Positions 12,880 through 25,707 of a stretch of 64,000 bases of DNA are shown piece after piece. Below the pieces are notes generated by a model that saw only the letters and a program-made list of their open reading frames with translations, ran no database searches and was not told the DNA's origin. Position numbers and translations under genes: made by a program. The stretch covers positions 322,805,956 to 322,869,955 of the forward strand of contig CM060922.1 of NCBI GenBank assembly GCA_030737875.1. The letters are read 5' to 3'. The stretch is from Allium sativum. Its lineage: Eukaryota > Streptophyta > Magnoliopsida > Asparagales > Amaryllidaceae. The stretch's first letter is position 1, and every line of letters starts with the position of its first letter.

Positions 12880-12887
12880 TATAAATA
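12880..12887 (+). promoter_or_regulatory. Candidate TATA box of the Y LTR
   Basis: TATAAATA is followed by CCCACTCTCACTCTC, a pyrimidine-rich initiator-like tract. The same sequence is kept in the 3' LTR at 19309-19316. The position, about 1.07 kb into the LTR, would make U3 about 1.1 kb and R-U5 very long. Confidence 0.6.
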
Positions 12888-15800
12888 CCCACTCTCACTC
12901 TCATAACCCTAAAAATATTTCTCTCTGTCAAAAGCATTTTCCACCGTTGATTCTTTATTCCAATGTGAGCAAGCCATCTTTAAAATTTGTTTAAAAATCA
13001 AGTGAAAATCATGAAAGCTATATATTTGAAATCCTGATGAGTTTATCTTGAGGTCTATACCCATTGGAATTTGTTCGACGTCCATTTTGTACTTGGGTTT
13101 TTAATAGCGAAGAGGTAGGGTTTGGGAAATCTTGTAATACGAGCATTGATTCAAGTTTTTGATGTCGTTTTTGAAATCGCAGCATAGTTTAGCACTAGCG
13201 TGCCAAAATGTGAGAGATTCCTTGCAAATGTATGTCGATGGTTTCACAATCGCGAGCTCTAGAAGCAGAACGAGGCATTTTGTTTGGTGGTATCGAGTTT
13301 CATGTTTTTTGATTGAGGTTGGAGAGGGTTAAAGGAGGTGAATTATGGTTATTTTTATAGATTTTATAATGGAGTGTAAATTGAGTTTGTATCTTGCAAG
13401 AATGCGACCATGAGGATGTATACGGGTTCCTGGAGTTCTGAGTGAAGAAGATGATTCGGTAGTGGGCTTGGAAGGAGTGGTAGTGGGCCAGATTGTATTA
13501 AGGTGAAGCCCGGTTTTTAAATAATAGTTATAAAAATTTAATTAGTATATAAACTTGTAAAATCCATAAATATTGCATACGATGTCAGAATCTCATGAAA
13601 CCGAATCCATTAATATCATATGGATGAGGGACATACAATGGAACTGATTGGGAGTGAATTGGAGCTCGTTACAATTTATAGCGAAATAAATTGTCTGTTT
13701 GAATCAACCGACAGTTATCATTATTTAACGATAACCGTCCAATGTGAGAAAATCTCACTAACTCTGTACAGCTTATATTTTTATAAATATAATCTAGTAT
13801 TGATAAATGATGATTGATTGTTGTGTGTTGATTGTTTGGTTAAATTGCTGATTTATTGGTTGAAATTGTAGATAACGATATATATATATAAATCGTTGAT
13901 CAAATATTGATTTTGTTTATCAGAATATTTCATAGTTAAATGAAATCGATGTTATTTATATTGTTTAACATCTGTGAATGCAGGGAGATAGGTTGGAGGG
14001 ATCCAACATGATTCCTCAATATTTATAATACTGTTTGTTTTCATATATTGTGATATATGATGTGATATATAATCTGTGATTGATTATTGTTGTGTAGATG
14101 ATGTTGATCATGATTATTTGGTATTTTAAATACCGTAAGAAATACCGAAATGTGAAAAGGGAATTTTCAAAGTGTATATTGAAAATAATATATTTATAAA
14201 TTCAAAGGATTTTATAAGAGAAAATATTTATTAAATCAAAGAATTTTATAAAAAAGGAATATTTATAAAATCAAAGAATTTTATAAAAGGATTATTTATT
14301 TAGAAAATAAATAGAAGTATAAAAGGAATATTTATTTAGAAAGTAAATAGAATTATAAAAGGAATATTTATTTAGAAAATAAATAGGATTATAAAAGGAA
14401 ATTGACGAGATATAAAAGAATTATGGGAAATTGATTTAAAGTGGATATTAAATAAAAATCTGTTTTAACATATATAAATTGGAAAGATAAATTTATAAAT
14501 GATGTTTATAAATTAAATAAAATATTTACCATTGGATAAATTGTATATATAAATCTGAATTTATATAGAGGAGTGAAAATCGGTTTTGACACCAATGTTT
14601 TTAGTGGAATTTGAACTTAGCATTTTTAAAGGGAATTAAATGAGATTTAAGTGTTAGAAATAAAAAGGAGATATGTACGAATAATTCTATAAATAAAAAT
14701 ATAAATAGAATTTGGGTTTGAGGTATTGTTTTTAAATACGTAATCAAATTGTTTTGATTATATAAAGAAATATTATTCGTATTCTATGCGAGAAATAGAT
14801 TAAAATATTTTACAAATAATATATTATAAAGGAATTTGGGGTTTGAATTAGGAATTTAAATGGAATCACTGAAATTAGAAACTGATTGAAAATTAGTTGA
14901 GTTGAATGGCTTTCTGGGTATCGATCTGATGTTGGTTTTGACCTTCAGGATTTATATTTGGGAAGTTGTTCTCTTACTAGTTTACAGTTAGAGACTGATA
15001 GAGGTCGGAAGATATTGATGCGTTAATCAGAAATGGAAACGTTTTCCAAAGTTAATAATGTATATTTTCTAATTTTAGAAAATAAGGAATTTATGAATAT
15101 ACGGAAACGATAAATGGGAAATTAGGAAATGAAATAATGATTGATCGGTAAGATTTCCATTTCGGAATACGACAGTTGTTTGTTAACATGTTTTCCTTTG
15201 ATAGTTAAATCACCGACTATCAATTTTTTTGACCATTTCTGTTGTCAATACGGAGAGACCGGGATCAGATATATTATCTGAAAATCACTCCGTATGGCAT
15301 TAGCGTTGTGAATCAAATATGATGAAGATAATTGAAGATGGAGTTATGCAAGGGGTGTTTAGTAAATCCTTGGTAGAAATTGCCTAAGATGGATTTACAG
15401 AATAGTACCTTCGGTCTGTCCAGTCCCAGGACGACCTGTATGGAAGAATGTCTGATGGAGTATGTTTAATAGATCGCGTAAGTTGATCTCTTCAAACGTA
15501 TTTACGTTTGGTGGCAGAGGAATTCGTTTCTCTTAGCTATTTACCCATGTTATGTTTGGAGAAATCACTTTTTGATTTAGCGGGTATGACGATGTGAACA
15601 TTCAAAGCGAATGAAGATGTGGTTTGTAAAGGATACGTTATGGCGCCTCACAACGAAAATGGTATAAAATCGGGTAGGTCGCATGGCTAAGTGGTTAGCT
15701 GCCAATTAGGGTGTATTGTCACCTGATCTAGAGAAATTCCATTTACTTCTTTAACCTATTTCGATGCTTTCCTTTTCGGGAAATGATTGCTGATCCCAAC

Positions 15801-16238
15801 CATTGGTGATAATACATTCGATACACTCAAGCGAAATGAGTGACCGATTATGTTTAGCCTGGGTTGCAAGATGTTCTTGTTGAACCCGGTGTATTCCTCT
15901 CTAGAGATACACTATCGGAAGGTGGTCCCAAACCTTTCCAGTTGGAATTCATTACCCAATAAGCGTCCACGGTTTTTGATTATATATTATGTATGTGGAA
16001 TGTGAGATGAAAGCGTTCTACTAGATGATTATTATATTGTGGTTGATAGACATTATTATAATATCAAAGGAGTTTGATATAAAGATTATCGTTTCTTTCA
16101 AAAGGTTTTTGAATGTTGGACCAAGTGTTTTGGATTCTCATAAGGGAAAAACCCGTTCCATTATACGGCGTGGTCTTATGAGGTATCGTTTAATTGCTCA
16201 AACTGTTTTAAATGGTTTTACTCATACTAGTCCCATGA

Positions 16239-16324
16239 CTGACCCAGAGTTTATTTTGTTTTGTTTCCCTAAACTCTTGGGTGCCCAATTTTGTACGGGC
16301 AGTCAAGTAGTCAAGATTTTACAG
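16239..16324 (+). other. CTGAC + twin hairpin + TTTTACAG module (Y 5' LTR)
   Basis: CTGAC is at 16239-16243. Hairpin I pairs ACCCAGAGTTTA (16242-16253) with TAAACTCTTGGGT (16270-16282), with one bulged T. Hairpin II pairs TGCCC with GGGCA. TTTTACAG ends at 16324. The 3' LTR copy is at 22682-22768 and has one changed pair in hairpin I. Confidence 0.55.
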
Positions 16325-16655
16325 ATATACTGAGAGCTTGGAGCAGGAGGCTTCATGATTTTGTAGCAATTGTTTATTTTCGCTGTGATGTAAGTGTTAT
16401 ACTCTGATGATGATATGTACATACAAATGACAGACTTGTATTTCAAAGATATGTTGTATACTATTTTGTTTGTTCCGCTGTGAGATTCGTGTTACTATGT
16501 TGTATGTTATTCATCTTCTTCTATTCTAATTTTATATTTTATCTATCCTCACCCTCTAACTTCTTTCATTAACTATCTTGTATTTCCGATGCTTGGATAG
16601 TCGACATTGACTTTATGTCGATAACCAAGGTCGCAAATCCCCCGGGTCGTTACAG

Positions 16656-16667
16656 TGGTATCAAAGC
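16656..16667 (+). other. Primer-binding site of Y (initiator-Met tRNA type)
   Basis: TGGTATCAAAGC starts two bases after the LTR end and differs by one base from the usual plant initiator-Met PBS TGGTATCAGAGC. Confidence 0.85.
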
Positions 16668-18201
16668 TAAAGGTTAAGTAATTACCTTGGCTCTGTGGCG
16701 TGACTCAGTAGAGATGGGGTTAGCAATACCCTAGATTGAGTGTATATATATGAGTGCGACTTTGTTATTTGATATAAAAATGATTTATATTGTGCATATT
16801 TATTGGTTGAGTTGTTTATGGATTCTGATCGATCAGTTTGATCCACTGTATCGGTAGGAGTTTCTAAACACCTGAATACGATGAACCGACATGGTAAGTT
16901 TTGAAAAGAGGGTAAATGGAATAATTTCACCTGAAATATATTTTGATATAAAAGAAATTTATATCTTGGAATTAGTATAGTATATTGGACGTGTTGGTTG
17001 TGATTATAATCGAATAAGATTATAATTGAGATGGTTATATATATAACCAAATAAAATTCATATAAGTGTAATATATGAAATTAGATGAATTAAATCTGAA
17101 TTTAAATCAGAATTGAAATTAAAACCCTAGAAATTTGGAAAGGTGTTTGTTAATGGATTTGGATTAATATATGAGAATTTTAAAACCTGGGAGATTTTAA
17201 ATTGTTTTACGAGCATGGTGAATGGTATTTTGAAATTGATTTCAAAATGGAAATGGTTAGAAATGGTTTTGAAAGTGATATAGTACTGAACTCACCGCGG
17301 TCGCTGGAAAATAATTCTGATGATGATCTGGACATCATCGGTGTTCATTTTCAAGTATCTAAGTGACAGATTACTACCAAAGATTTTGTTTTTGAATTGT
17401 TTGGAGGAATCAAGTTGTTCAGAAATTCAAGGACATCATCAGTGTTCATTTTAGAGTTTCTAAGTGACGGATTACTGCGAAAGATTTTGTTTTTGAATTG
17501 TTTGGAGGAAACAAGTTGTTAAGAAATTCAAAGGTTTTGAATTGTAATTATGATTTTAAATTGTTTTGAAATAAAACACAGGAATTCAAATTCAACGTAT
17601 GAAGTTAAATAGATTGAGATGGTAAAAGTAAATAAATAAATTAGAATTTAACTTGAACTAAGTTAACTGGATCTGATTAGAGAATAATCTGGAATGATAT
17701 TGGAATGATGAATTAAGAATTTGAAAATCAAGAATGGTACTTGAGATTTAGAACAGAATTTGGCTTGGACAAGAAAATGATTGTGGTTTAGGATAATATT
17801 GATTAGATTTGATTGGAATCGGTACATTGGTATAGGCAGAATTGGTAACAGGTAGGAATGATATAATGATATGTCCGACAAAAAGGTACAAATTTATTTT
17901 ACATGAGCATGAGATTTTATGAGACAAATTGGCAAGCCACTTGGCTTTTTGATTTTCTTTTGGGTTGGAGAAGGCCTAGAGAGGCGAGCTGTAGTTGTAC
18001 AGATTGACTAATACAAAGGAGATGCTGGCAAAATTTTCCGGAAATTTAGGGTGTTAGAAAAATTTCAGAAAAATTTGAAAATTTTAGTTATTTGGAATGA
18101 ATTAATATTTAATTGAAATCAATTGGTTCAGTTGAAACCGAAGTTATGAAGTAAACAAATAATTTTCAATCCAGTTAATAGGGTTTATTTTCTACCTTAG
18201 T
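16668..18201 (+). mobile_element. Internal domain of Y, non-coding
   Basis: About 1.5 kb with no gag, protease, RT or integrase motif in any frame that I could read. A diverged repeat holding 'GGACATCATC' and 'AAAGATTTTGTTTTTGAATTGTTTGGAGGAA' style tracts (shown in shortened form) recurs near 17330-17420 and 17425-17520. The domain presumably keeps packaging signals only. Confidence 0.7.
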
Positions 18202-18237
18202 AATTTCGAGGACGAAATTATTTGAAGGGGGGAAGAA
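18202..18237 (+). other. Hairpin and polypurine tract of Y
   Basis: AATTTCG (18202-18208), loop AGGA and CGAAATT (18213-18219) form a perfect 7-bp hairpin. It is followed by the purine run GAAGGGGGGAAGAA (18224-18237), which touches the 3' LTR. The same layout occurs in element W. It is typical of the 3' end of plant chromovirus-type gypsy elements. Confidence 0.85.
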
Positions 18238-21200
18238 TGTAACATCCCGTATTTTAACGGTTAATAATTAATTAATTTAATTATTTAAATAGCGATTTAG
18301 AGATTTAAATGGTCTTTTAATTAAATAATGTGGAATATTTAATTAATATAAATAATAGAATAATATATTTATTTCCGAAATAATCGGAAATAACAGAATT
18401 TGTAATGTTGTGTGAATTGGACAATTTAAAATAGATTATTCAGTTTAGAATTGAATTATAAAAACAAATATATTATTTAAATGTTAGTTGAACGTATTTA
18501 TATTATAATTATAATCGAGCTCGAAATGGCGCGACAATTCGTAATTTGGAGATTCGAACTTTAAACGAATGTACAGAACCCGTTTTAAATCGGATTTATA
18601 TGAAACAAGAAACGTTCGGAGCTGGTGAAGTATATTTTTCTAATGGAAGAGAAAAATCAGGATTTCGTCGTGTAGATTTGGATTTATGTCCAAATCAAAT
18701 TTTTGAAAAGTCGCTATGGAGTTCCTTTATAATTTACAATGATTTATTTATATTATAAACGGATATTTAATATAAATTGAATACTGATTTAATCTAGATT
18801 TGAAATGTCGAGTTGTAAATTTAGATAGGAATATTTTGGAGTTGTATGATATATATTATGAATATGTATGATAATATTTATTTACTAATATTTAATTTAA
18901 TGATTTTTAAATATATTAATATTTAAATGGGTTTATTTTGAGCTATAAAAATAGATGTTTTTGCAAATGATCTCCGTTTTTTACGAAACTAATTTTGCTG
19001 GATTCAGAATATTAAATTATTGCTAGATTACAATTTTCGTGATTTTTGGAGTCTGTATGTGGCCGTGTGGAATTTTAATGTGAAAAATAGTTAATAATTT
19101 GACTTTAAAAATACGCTGTGCGAGCAAATGGATTCGGAATTCGACGAAACAAGTTTCATCGGGTCCGTAATGTCAAACTGTAGCTGAATGTCCATTTTTA
19201 TCAAATTTGGATATTGTATGTGATCGTAGGATTTTTTAATAACAAATATAAACATCGGTTGGTTAAAAATAAATATAATAATCGAATATAAAAATATTAT
19301 TCCTATCCTATAAATACCCACTCTCACTCTCATAACCTTAAAAATATTTATCTTTGGTCAAAAGCATTTTCCGCCGTCAGTTCTTTATTCCAAATGTGAG
19401 CAAGCCATCTTCAAAATTTGTTTAAAAATCAAATGAAAATCATAAAATCATAAAAGCTATATATTTGAAATCCTGGTGAGTTTATCTTGGGGTCTATACC
19501 CATTAGAATTTGTTCGACGTCCATTTTGTACTTGGGTTTTTAACAACGAAGAGGTAGGGTTTGGGAAATCTTGTAATACGAGCATTGATTCATGTTTTTA
19601 ATGTCGTTTTTGAAATCGCAGCATCGTTTAGCACCAGCGTGCCAAAATGTGAGAGATTCCATGCAAATGTATGTCGATGGTTTCACAACCACGAGCTCTA
19701 GAAGAAGAACGACGCATTTTGTTTGGTGGTATCGAGTTTCTTGTTTTTTGGTTGAGGTTGGAGAGGGTTGAAGGAGGGTAATTGTGGTTATTTTTATAGA
19801 CTTTATAATGGAGTATAGATGGAGTTTGTATCTTGCAAGAATGTGACCATGAGGATGTATATGGGTTCCTGGAGTTCTGAGTAAAGAAGATGATTCGGTA
19901 GTGGGCTTCGAAGGAGTGGTAGTGGGCCGGATTGTATTAAGGTGAAGCCCGGTTTTTAAATAATAGTTTTAATAATTTAATTGGTATATAAACTTGTAAA
20001 ATCCATAACTATTGCATACGATGTCAGAATCTCACGAAACATGATTAACTAGGATCGTATGGACGAGGGCTATATTATGGAACTGACTGGGAGTGAATTG
20101 GAGCTCGTTACAATTTATAGCGAAATAAATTGTCTGTCTGAATCAACCGACATTTATCGTTATTTAATGATAACCGTCCAATATGAGTAAATCTCACTAA
20201 CTCTGTACAATTTATATTTTTACAAATATAATCTAGTATTGATAAACGATGATTGATTGCTTTGTGTTGATTGTTTGGTTGAATTGCTCATTTATTGGTT
20301 GAAATTGTAGATAACGATATATATAAATCGTTAATCAAATATTGATTCCGTTTATCAAAATATTTCATATTGAATTTAAATCGATGTTATTTATATTGTT
20401 TAACATCTGTGAATGCAGGGAGACAGGTTGGAGGGATCCAACAGGATTCCTCAATATTTATAATACTGTTTGTTTTCATATATTGTGATATATGATGTGA
20501 TATATAATCTGTGATTGATTGTGGGTATGTAGATAATGTTGATCATGGTTATTTGGTATTTAAAATTACCAAAAGAAATACCAAAATGTGAAAAGGGAAT
20601 TTTCAAAGTGTATGCTGAAAATAATATAATCATAAATTCAAAGGATTTTATAAAAGAAAATATTTATTAAATAAAAGAATTTACAAAAAAGGAATATTTA
20701 TAAAATCAAATAATTTTATAAAAGGATTATTTATTTAGAAAATAAATAGAAGTATAAAAGGAATATTTATTTAGAAAGTAAATAGAATTATAAAATGAAT
20801 ATTTATTTAGAAAATAAATAGGATTATAAAAGGAAATTGACGAGATATAAAAGAATTATGGGAAATTGATTTAAAGTAGATATTAAATAAAAATATGTTT
20901 TATCTTATATAAATTGGAAAGATAAATTTATGTATGATGTTTATAAATAAAATAAAATATTTAACATTGGATAAATTGGATATATAAATCTGAATTTATA
21001 TAGAGGAGTGAAAATCCGTTTTAACACCGATGTTTATAATGGAATTTGAACTTAGCATTTTTAAAGGGAATTAAATGAGATTTATGTGTTAGAAATAAAA
21101 AGGATATTTGTATGAATAATTCTACAAATAAAAATATAAATAGAATTTGGGTTTGAGGTATTGTTTTTAAATACGAAATCAAACTGTTTTGATTATATAA

Positions 21201-23094
21201 AGAAATATTATTCGCATTCTATGTGAGAAATAGGTTAAAGTAAATATTTTACAAATAAAATATTATAAAGGAATTTGGGGTTTGAACTAGGAATTTAAAT
21301 GGAATTACTGAAATTAGAAACTAACTGGAAATTAGTTGAGTTGAATGACTTTCTGGGTATCGATCTGATGTTGGTTTCGGCCTTCGGGGTTTATATAGGG
21401 AAGTTGTTCTCTTACTAGTTTATAGTTAGAGGCTGATAGAGGTGGGAAGAAATTGATGCGTGAATCAGAAATGGAAACGTTTTCCAAAGTTAATAACGTA
21501 TATTTTCTAATTTTAGAAAATAAGGAATTTATGAATATATGGAAACGATAAATGGGAAATTAGGTAATGAAATGATGATTGATCAGTAAGATTTTCATTT
21601 CGGAATACGACCGTTGTTTGTACACATGTTTTCCTTTGATAGTTAAATCACTGACTATCAAAGATTTTGACCATTTCTGTTGTCAATACGGAGAGGCCGG
21701 GATAATATATATTATCAGAAAACCACTCCATTTGGCATTAGCGTTGTGAATCAAATATGATGAAAATAATTAAAGACGGAGTTATGCAAGGGCTGTTCAG
21801 TAAATCCTAGGTAGAAATTGCCTAAGTTGGATTTACAGAATAGTATCTTCGGTCTGTCTAGTCCTAGGACGACCTGTATGGAAGAATGTCTGGCGGAGTA
21901 TATTTAATAGATCACGTAAGTTGATCTCTTCAAACATATTTACATTTGGTGGCGGAGGAATTCGTTTCTCTTAGCTGTTTACCCGTGATATGCTTGGAGA
22001 AATCAATTTGTGATTTAGCGGGTATGACGATGTGACATTCCAAGTGAATGAAGACGTGGTTTGTAAAGGATACATTATGGCCTCTAGCCTCACAACCGGA
22101 AATGGTATAAAATCGGGTAGGTAGCATGGCTAAGTGGTTTGCTGCCAATTAGGGTGTATTGTCACCTAATCTAGAGAAATTCCATTTACTTGTTTAACCT
22201 ATTTCGATGTTGTCCCTTTCGGGAAACGGTTGTTGATCCCAACCGTTGGTGATAATACATTCGGTACACTCAAGCGAAATGAGTGACCGGTCATGTTTGG
22301 CCTGGGTTGCAAGATGTTCTTATTGAACCCGGTGTATTCCTCTCTAGAGATACACTGTCGGAAGGTGGTCCCATAACTTGCCAGTTGGAATTCATTACCC
22401 AATAAGCGCCCGCGGTTTTTGATTATATATTATGTATGTGGAACGTGAGATGAAAGCGTTCTGCTAGATGATTATTATATTGTGGTTGATAGGCATTATT
22501 ATAATATCAAATGAGTTTGATATAAAGATTATCGTTCCTTTCAAAAGGTTTTTGAATGTTGGACCAAGTGTTTTGGATTCTCATAAGGGAAAAACCCGTT
22601 CCGTTATACGGCGTGGTCTTATGAGATATCGTTTAATTGCTCAAACTATTTTAAATGGTTTTACTCATACCAGTCCTATGACTGACCCGGAGTTTATTTT
22701 GTTTTATATTCTCTAAACTCTTGGGTGCCCAATTTTGTATGGGCACTCAAGTAGTCAGGAATTTACAGATATACTGAGAGCTTGGAGCAGGAGGCTTCAG
22801 GATTTTGTAGCAATTGTTTATTTCCGCTGTGATGCAAGTGTTATACTCCAATGATGATATGTATATACAACTGATAGATTTGTATTTCAAAGATACGTTT
22901 TATACTATTTTATTCGTTCCGCTGTGAGATTTGTGTTACTCTGATTATGTTCTTCTTCTTCTATTCTAATTTTGTATCTTATCTATCCTCACCCTCTAAC
23001 TTCTTTCATTAAATATTCGGTATTTCCGATGCTTGGATAGTCGACATTGAGTTTATGTCGATAACCAAGGTCGCAAATCCCCCGGGTTGTTACA
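18238..23094 (+). mobile_element. 3' LTR of element Y
   Basis: It starts TGTAACATCCCG and ends GTTGTTACA, and is collinear with the 5' LTR. TATA-like box at 19309-19316, palindrome array near 20640-20835, hairpin module at 22682-22768. Small insertions and deletions explain the 14 bp length difference. Confidence 0.92.
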
Positions 23095-23099
23095 AGGAA

Positions 23100-24770
23100 G
23101 AAGTCTCAATAATAGATCAGTTATACCCCAGTCAATTTAGTTTTTTATTATTCCTTAACTGCAGCTGGTGGATAAATCTAATACTACTAATTATGATTTG
23201 GTAAACTCATGATCTCTTACACAATCACAGTATTTGTTTTAGTTCTTCTGGAGTTCTTACAAATTTTCAATCTTAATTTAAGTTAAATAAAGATTTCTAG
23301 CCTGAGGTGTGAATCGCATGCTTAAATTCATTCTTAATTTTTATACCCAAGTAAAGAATATTTCTTTCTACTATCCAAGTTATGTTTAACCAACAACAAA
23401 TTTTCGTAGTTGTATTGGTGGCCTGAAAATGACAATCATAGCAAGCATTTTCACACTCAGATCCCTCCACTTCATACCTGAGTCTTACGTCTTGATGGGT
23501 TTGAATATTCTAGGACATTCATTGCTGGCACTAGTATTTTTTCCCTTCATTTTGTTTGATTTTTTTACCTGTTTTTGGTACAATGAAAAAAGAAAGAGTA
23601 AAACGTGATTTAGTTTTCAAAGGAACTGGTCGGTGAGTAAGTACTTGGATATGCTAACATTCAGTTTAAATACTTTATAATTCATGTGTTATATACAGAA
23701 CTCTATTACTTTATAATTAACTAAGTGAAAGCATTAATTTATGAAATAACCAACTCTGAAGTGTATTATTTAGTGCAGAGTTAATGCTGTATATAGCCAC
23801 TTGAAATTTGTAACTTTATAAACTATTACTTTCATCTGTTACTTTCATGAGCAGTTAGTTCAAACTAAGAATTAATAGGTTTACAGGATTAATGCTGTAA
23901 GTTAAAAGTTTATTTAGTATGGCATAATTGAGCACAAATTGCCCACACATGTGCTTCCTATTCACGTCTTATATACAACATTTAGTAATAATTATAATTA
24001 ACTAAGTTACACATGTGCTTACTATTCACGTGTTATATACAACATTTAGTAATAATTATAATTAACTAAGTTACATATTCAATTGTCAAAGGAAAATTTG
24101 CCATGTGCTTCCTATTCACGTGTTATAAACAGCTGATCCAGATGGCATTAAGGCATCAACAACGAGATTTCATTGATGTTTAAGAGTATTTTTAGAATTT
24201 CAGTACAATACCGTGTGAGTTATATTTATTGAATTCGCTTTGTTAATAATAATAGAGAGAGACACATATACATGGTTTTAAATGTTTGGTTATAATCTAG
24301 ATATTTTCTGACACCCATGATTCTAGTTGGTTTCTTGTACGTTACTCTTTCTTATTATCACCGATGAAGGAGAACCATTAATCAATCTTATGAAGAAAAT
24401 AGTACTACTTAAATAGTTTTTGGACATCAAGTTTGAACAGGAAGGTTTAGTAACTGAGCATGGTGCCTTGTGAAGTCGTAAACCTCTCCTTATAGAGCAT
24501 AGACAGTCTGAACCGCATTTTAATCCTACTGACTTCACCATGCCTGAAATCTGAACACACCATGCATAAATTTACATGGCGATTTTCTTAAACATTAGAG
24601 TGGCACAGCAGATACCAATGTATATACTGCACAAAACATATGCCTTATGCCATCTGGATCAGCTTTTTTACTAATGCCAGTGCTAATTTCTACTCTGAAT
24701 TTGTTTGCAGTGGGACAGTGATGGTAGCTTGATGGTCGTTTATTGTGTGTTGAATTGAGATCTTATGGAG
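23100..24770 (+). other. CACTA-1 internal region right of Y, no recognised gene
   Basis: AT-rich sequence that continues the CACTA-1 body after the AGGAA duplication. A possible acceptor TTTGTTTGCAG lies near 24701-24711, before a short G-rich segment. I looked for 5' exons of the antisense HRGP copy here and recognised none. Confidence 0.4.
23946..24073 (+). repeat. 64-bp tandem duplication
   Basis: Two near-identical units begin ACACATGTGCTT, contain TTCACGTGTTATATACAAC and end AACTAAGTTA. A partial third copy (CATGTGCTTCCTATTCACG) follows near 24102-24120. Confidence 0.75.
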
Positions 24771-25099
24771 GAAACCAGGTGAAGCCAAGGATAAGAGTCA
24801 ATTGTCGTATTATGTAAGCCTTGTTACTGAAATTAATATTTGAATTTATTATGAAGTTAATTGTGAATTATGTAACATATGAATTTGTGTTAAATATGGT
24901 AAATTTGACTATTGTTATTATTTTGATTTATACATATATCCTTGTTTGTGTTAAATGTTGCTTGTTGGTAGTGCATTTGATGTACGTTCATTAGTATAGT
25001 CTATACTGAGCTATGTGGATTGTTATCTAAGCTAATATGCATATTAATTCTATGATATAGTAGTTTTTTGTTGCTTTGAAATATATGGTTGGGTGAAGT

Positions 25100-25536
25100 A
25101 GCTAAAAAATTGTTATTTGCGACGGTTAATGTTAAAAACTATAGCAAAAAAGTAATCTTTTAGAAGCACCAGCAAGTTTACTACGACGGCTATATAAAAC
25201 CAGTCGCAAAATAATGCTATTTTGCTACGTTTTTATTAAAAACAATCGCAAGAAATACATTTTTTGCTATGGTTTTTATAAAAAACATAGCAAAAAGGCA
25301 TAGTATTGAAAATAAGCAACAATTATTTGCAACTACTGTTACTAAAAACCACCACAAATGCTTCATATTATGCGACTTCTCTTTTTAATAACTGTCGCCA
25401 AAAGTCAGATTGTGCGACGGTTAAAAAACCACCGCAAAAGGTTTATTCTTTTTGCGACGTTTGCAGTTGCTACGGTTGTCGAACCGTCGCAAATGGACAA
25501 AAACAACCATCGCAAATAATCTGTTTTGCAGTAGTG
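25100..25536 (-). repeat. Right subterminal repeats and terminus of CACTA-1
   Basis: Many short motifs of the types TTTGCGACGGTT, AACCGTCGCAAA and TTTGCTANGGTTTTT occur in both orientations, ending TTTTGCAGTAGTG. They match the motif family at the left end. The reading frame across them (25306-25593) is a by-product of the repeats. Confidence 0.8.
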
Positions 25537-25539
25537 CTA

Positions 25540-25661
25540 CTTCAAATTCATCAACAGTGGCTGCGAGAAAGAATTACCACTACAAAATCCTAGCGAAGAT
25601 GAGGCCTGTGAAGAAAGGGTTGAATGCGAGGAAGAAGTTTTTTGGTTGCTCCATGTGGCTA
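25540..25661 (+). pseudogene. GRF zinc-finger gene, exon 1 second part
   Basis: The frame continues from 5803. It encodes a Ser/Thr-rich lead and then a segment close to the first half of a plant GRF-type zinc finger (zf-GRF), with AKMR followed by GLNARKKFFGCSMW, where the family has NPGRRFYGC. The two early cysteines expected of the finger (CxC) both read Tyr (Y-H-Y), each explicable by TGC to TAC. The exon ends before GTAAGT at 25662, leaving a phase-0 intron. GRF fingers bind single-stranded or structured DNA, and plant members are small proteins of unknown role. CACTA-1 splits this exon and LTR Z sits in its intron. Confidence 0.7.
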
Positions 25662-25707
25662 GTAAGTATAAATTAGGTTTTTTTTGATTGCTTTATTAAT
25701 TATCATA
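25662..25707 (+). other. Start of the GRF gene intron
   Basis: GTAAGTATAAA begins a short intron that is cut by LTR Z after 25707. Rejoining at the TCATA duplication (25703-25707 and 48148-48152) gives an intron of about 87 nt, ending at 48193, a usual size for plants. Confidence 0.55.

Larger units (their letters stand above)
11812..16654 (+). mobile_element. 5' LTR of element Y
   Basis: It runs from TGTAACGTCC to CGTTACA. It contains two ~150 bp related blocks near 12520-12800 with 'GACGAAAC' tracts that are also found in the giant LTRs, a TATA-like box at 12880-12887 and the palindrome array 14215-14400 (TATTTATTT/AAATAAATA). The hairpin module is at 16239-16324. Open frames in it are short, low in complexity and not supported as genes. 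Confidence 0.9.
11812..23094 (+). mobile_element. LTR retrotransposon Y, non-autonomous (LARD-like), 11.3 kb
   Basis: The element starts TGTAACGTCCCG and ends GGGTTGTTACA, flanked by the exact 5-bp duplication AGGAA (11807-11811 and 23095-23099). Two LTRs of 4843 and 4857 bp enclose only 1.58 kb without gag or pol. A primer-binding site close to the initiator-Met tRNA type follows the 5' LTR, and a purine tract precedes the 3' LTR, so the structure is complete. A sampled ~100 bp near the LTR 3' ends differs at 2-3 positions, so it is not very recent. It depends on proteins supplied in trans, plausibly from a related gypsy element. Confidence 0.93.
5804..25536 (+). mobile_element. CACTA-type DNA transposon (CACTA-1), non-autonomous, carrying nested insertions
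   Basis: The left end reads CACTAGTATGC (5804) and the right end reads GCAGTAGTG (ending 25536). Both are flanked by the 3-bp duplication CTA (5801-5803 and 25537-25539), as expected for En/Spm elements. Both ends hold subterminal copies of a TTTGCGAC-type motif in both orientations. The element is 19.7 kb long, but about 8.45 kb without LTR element Y. No TNPD/TNP2 transposase domain was recognised, so it is non-autonomous. It carries a degenerate HRGP gene fragment, which makes it a gene-capturing element. Orientation is arbitrary. Excision restores an open frame in the GRF gene, which is independent support for the boundaries. Confidence 0.85.

Noticed and set aside
12662..19333. Similar open frames at 12662-12937 and 19091-19333 (minus), and at 16025-16333 and 22468-22716 (plus)
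   Set aside because: They match only because they are the same places in the two LTRs of Y; they cross promoter and hairpin elements and differ in length.
25578..25587. CACTACAAAA as a possible start of another CACTA element
   Set aside because: It lies inside the GRF exon, whose frame runs across it, and it has no subterminal repeats or partner end.
25306..25593. Open frame of 95 residues at the right end of CACTA-1
   Set aside because: It is made of the subterminal TTTGCGAC-type repeats and crosses the transposon boundary into the GRF exon in another frame.
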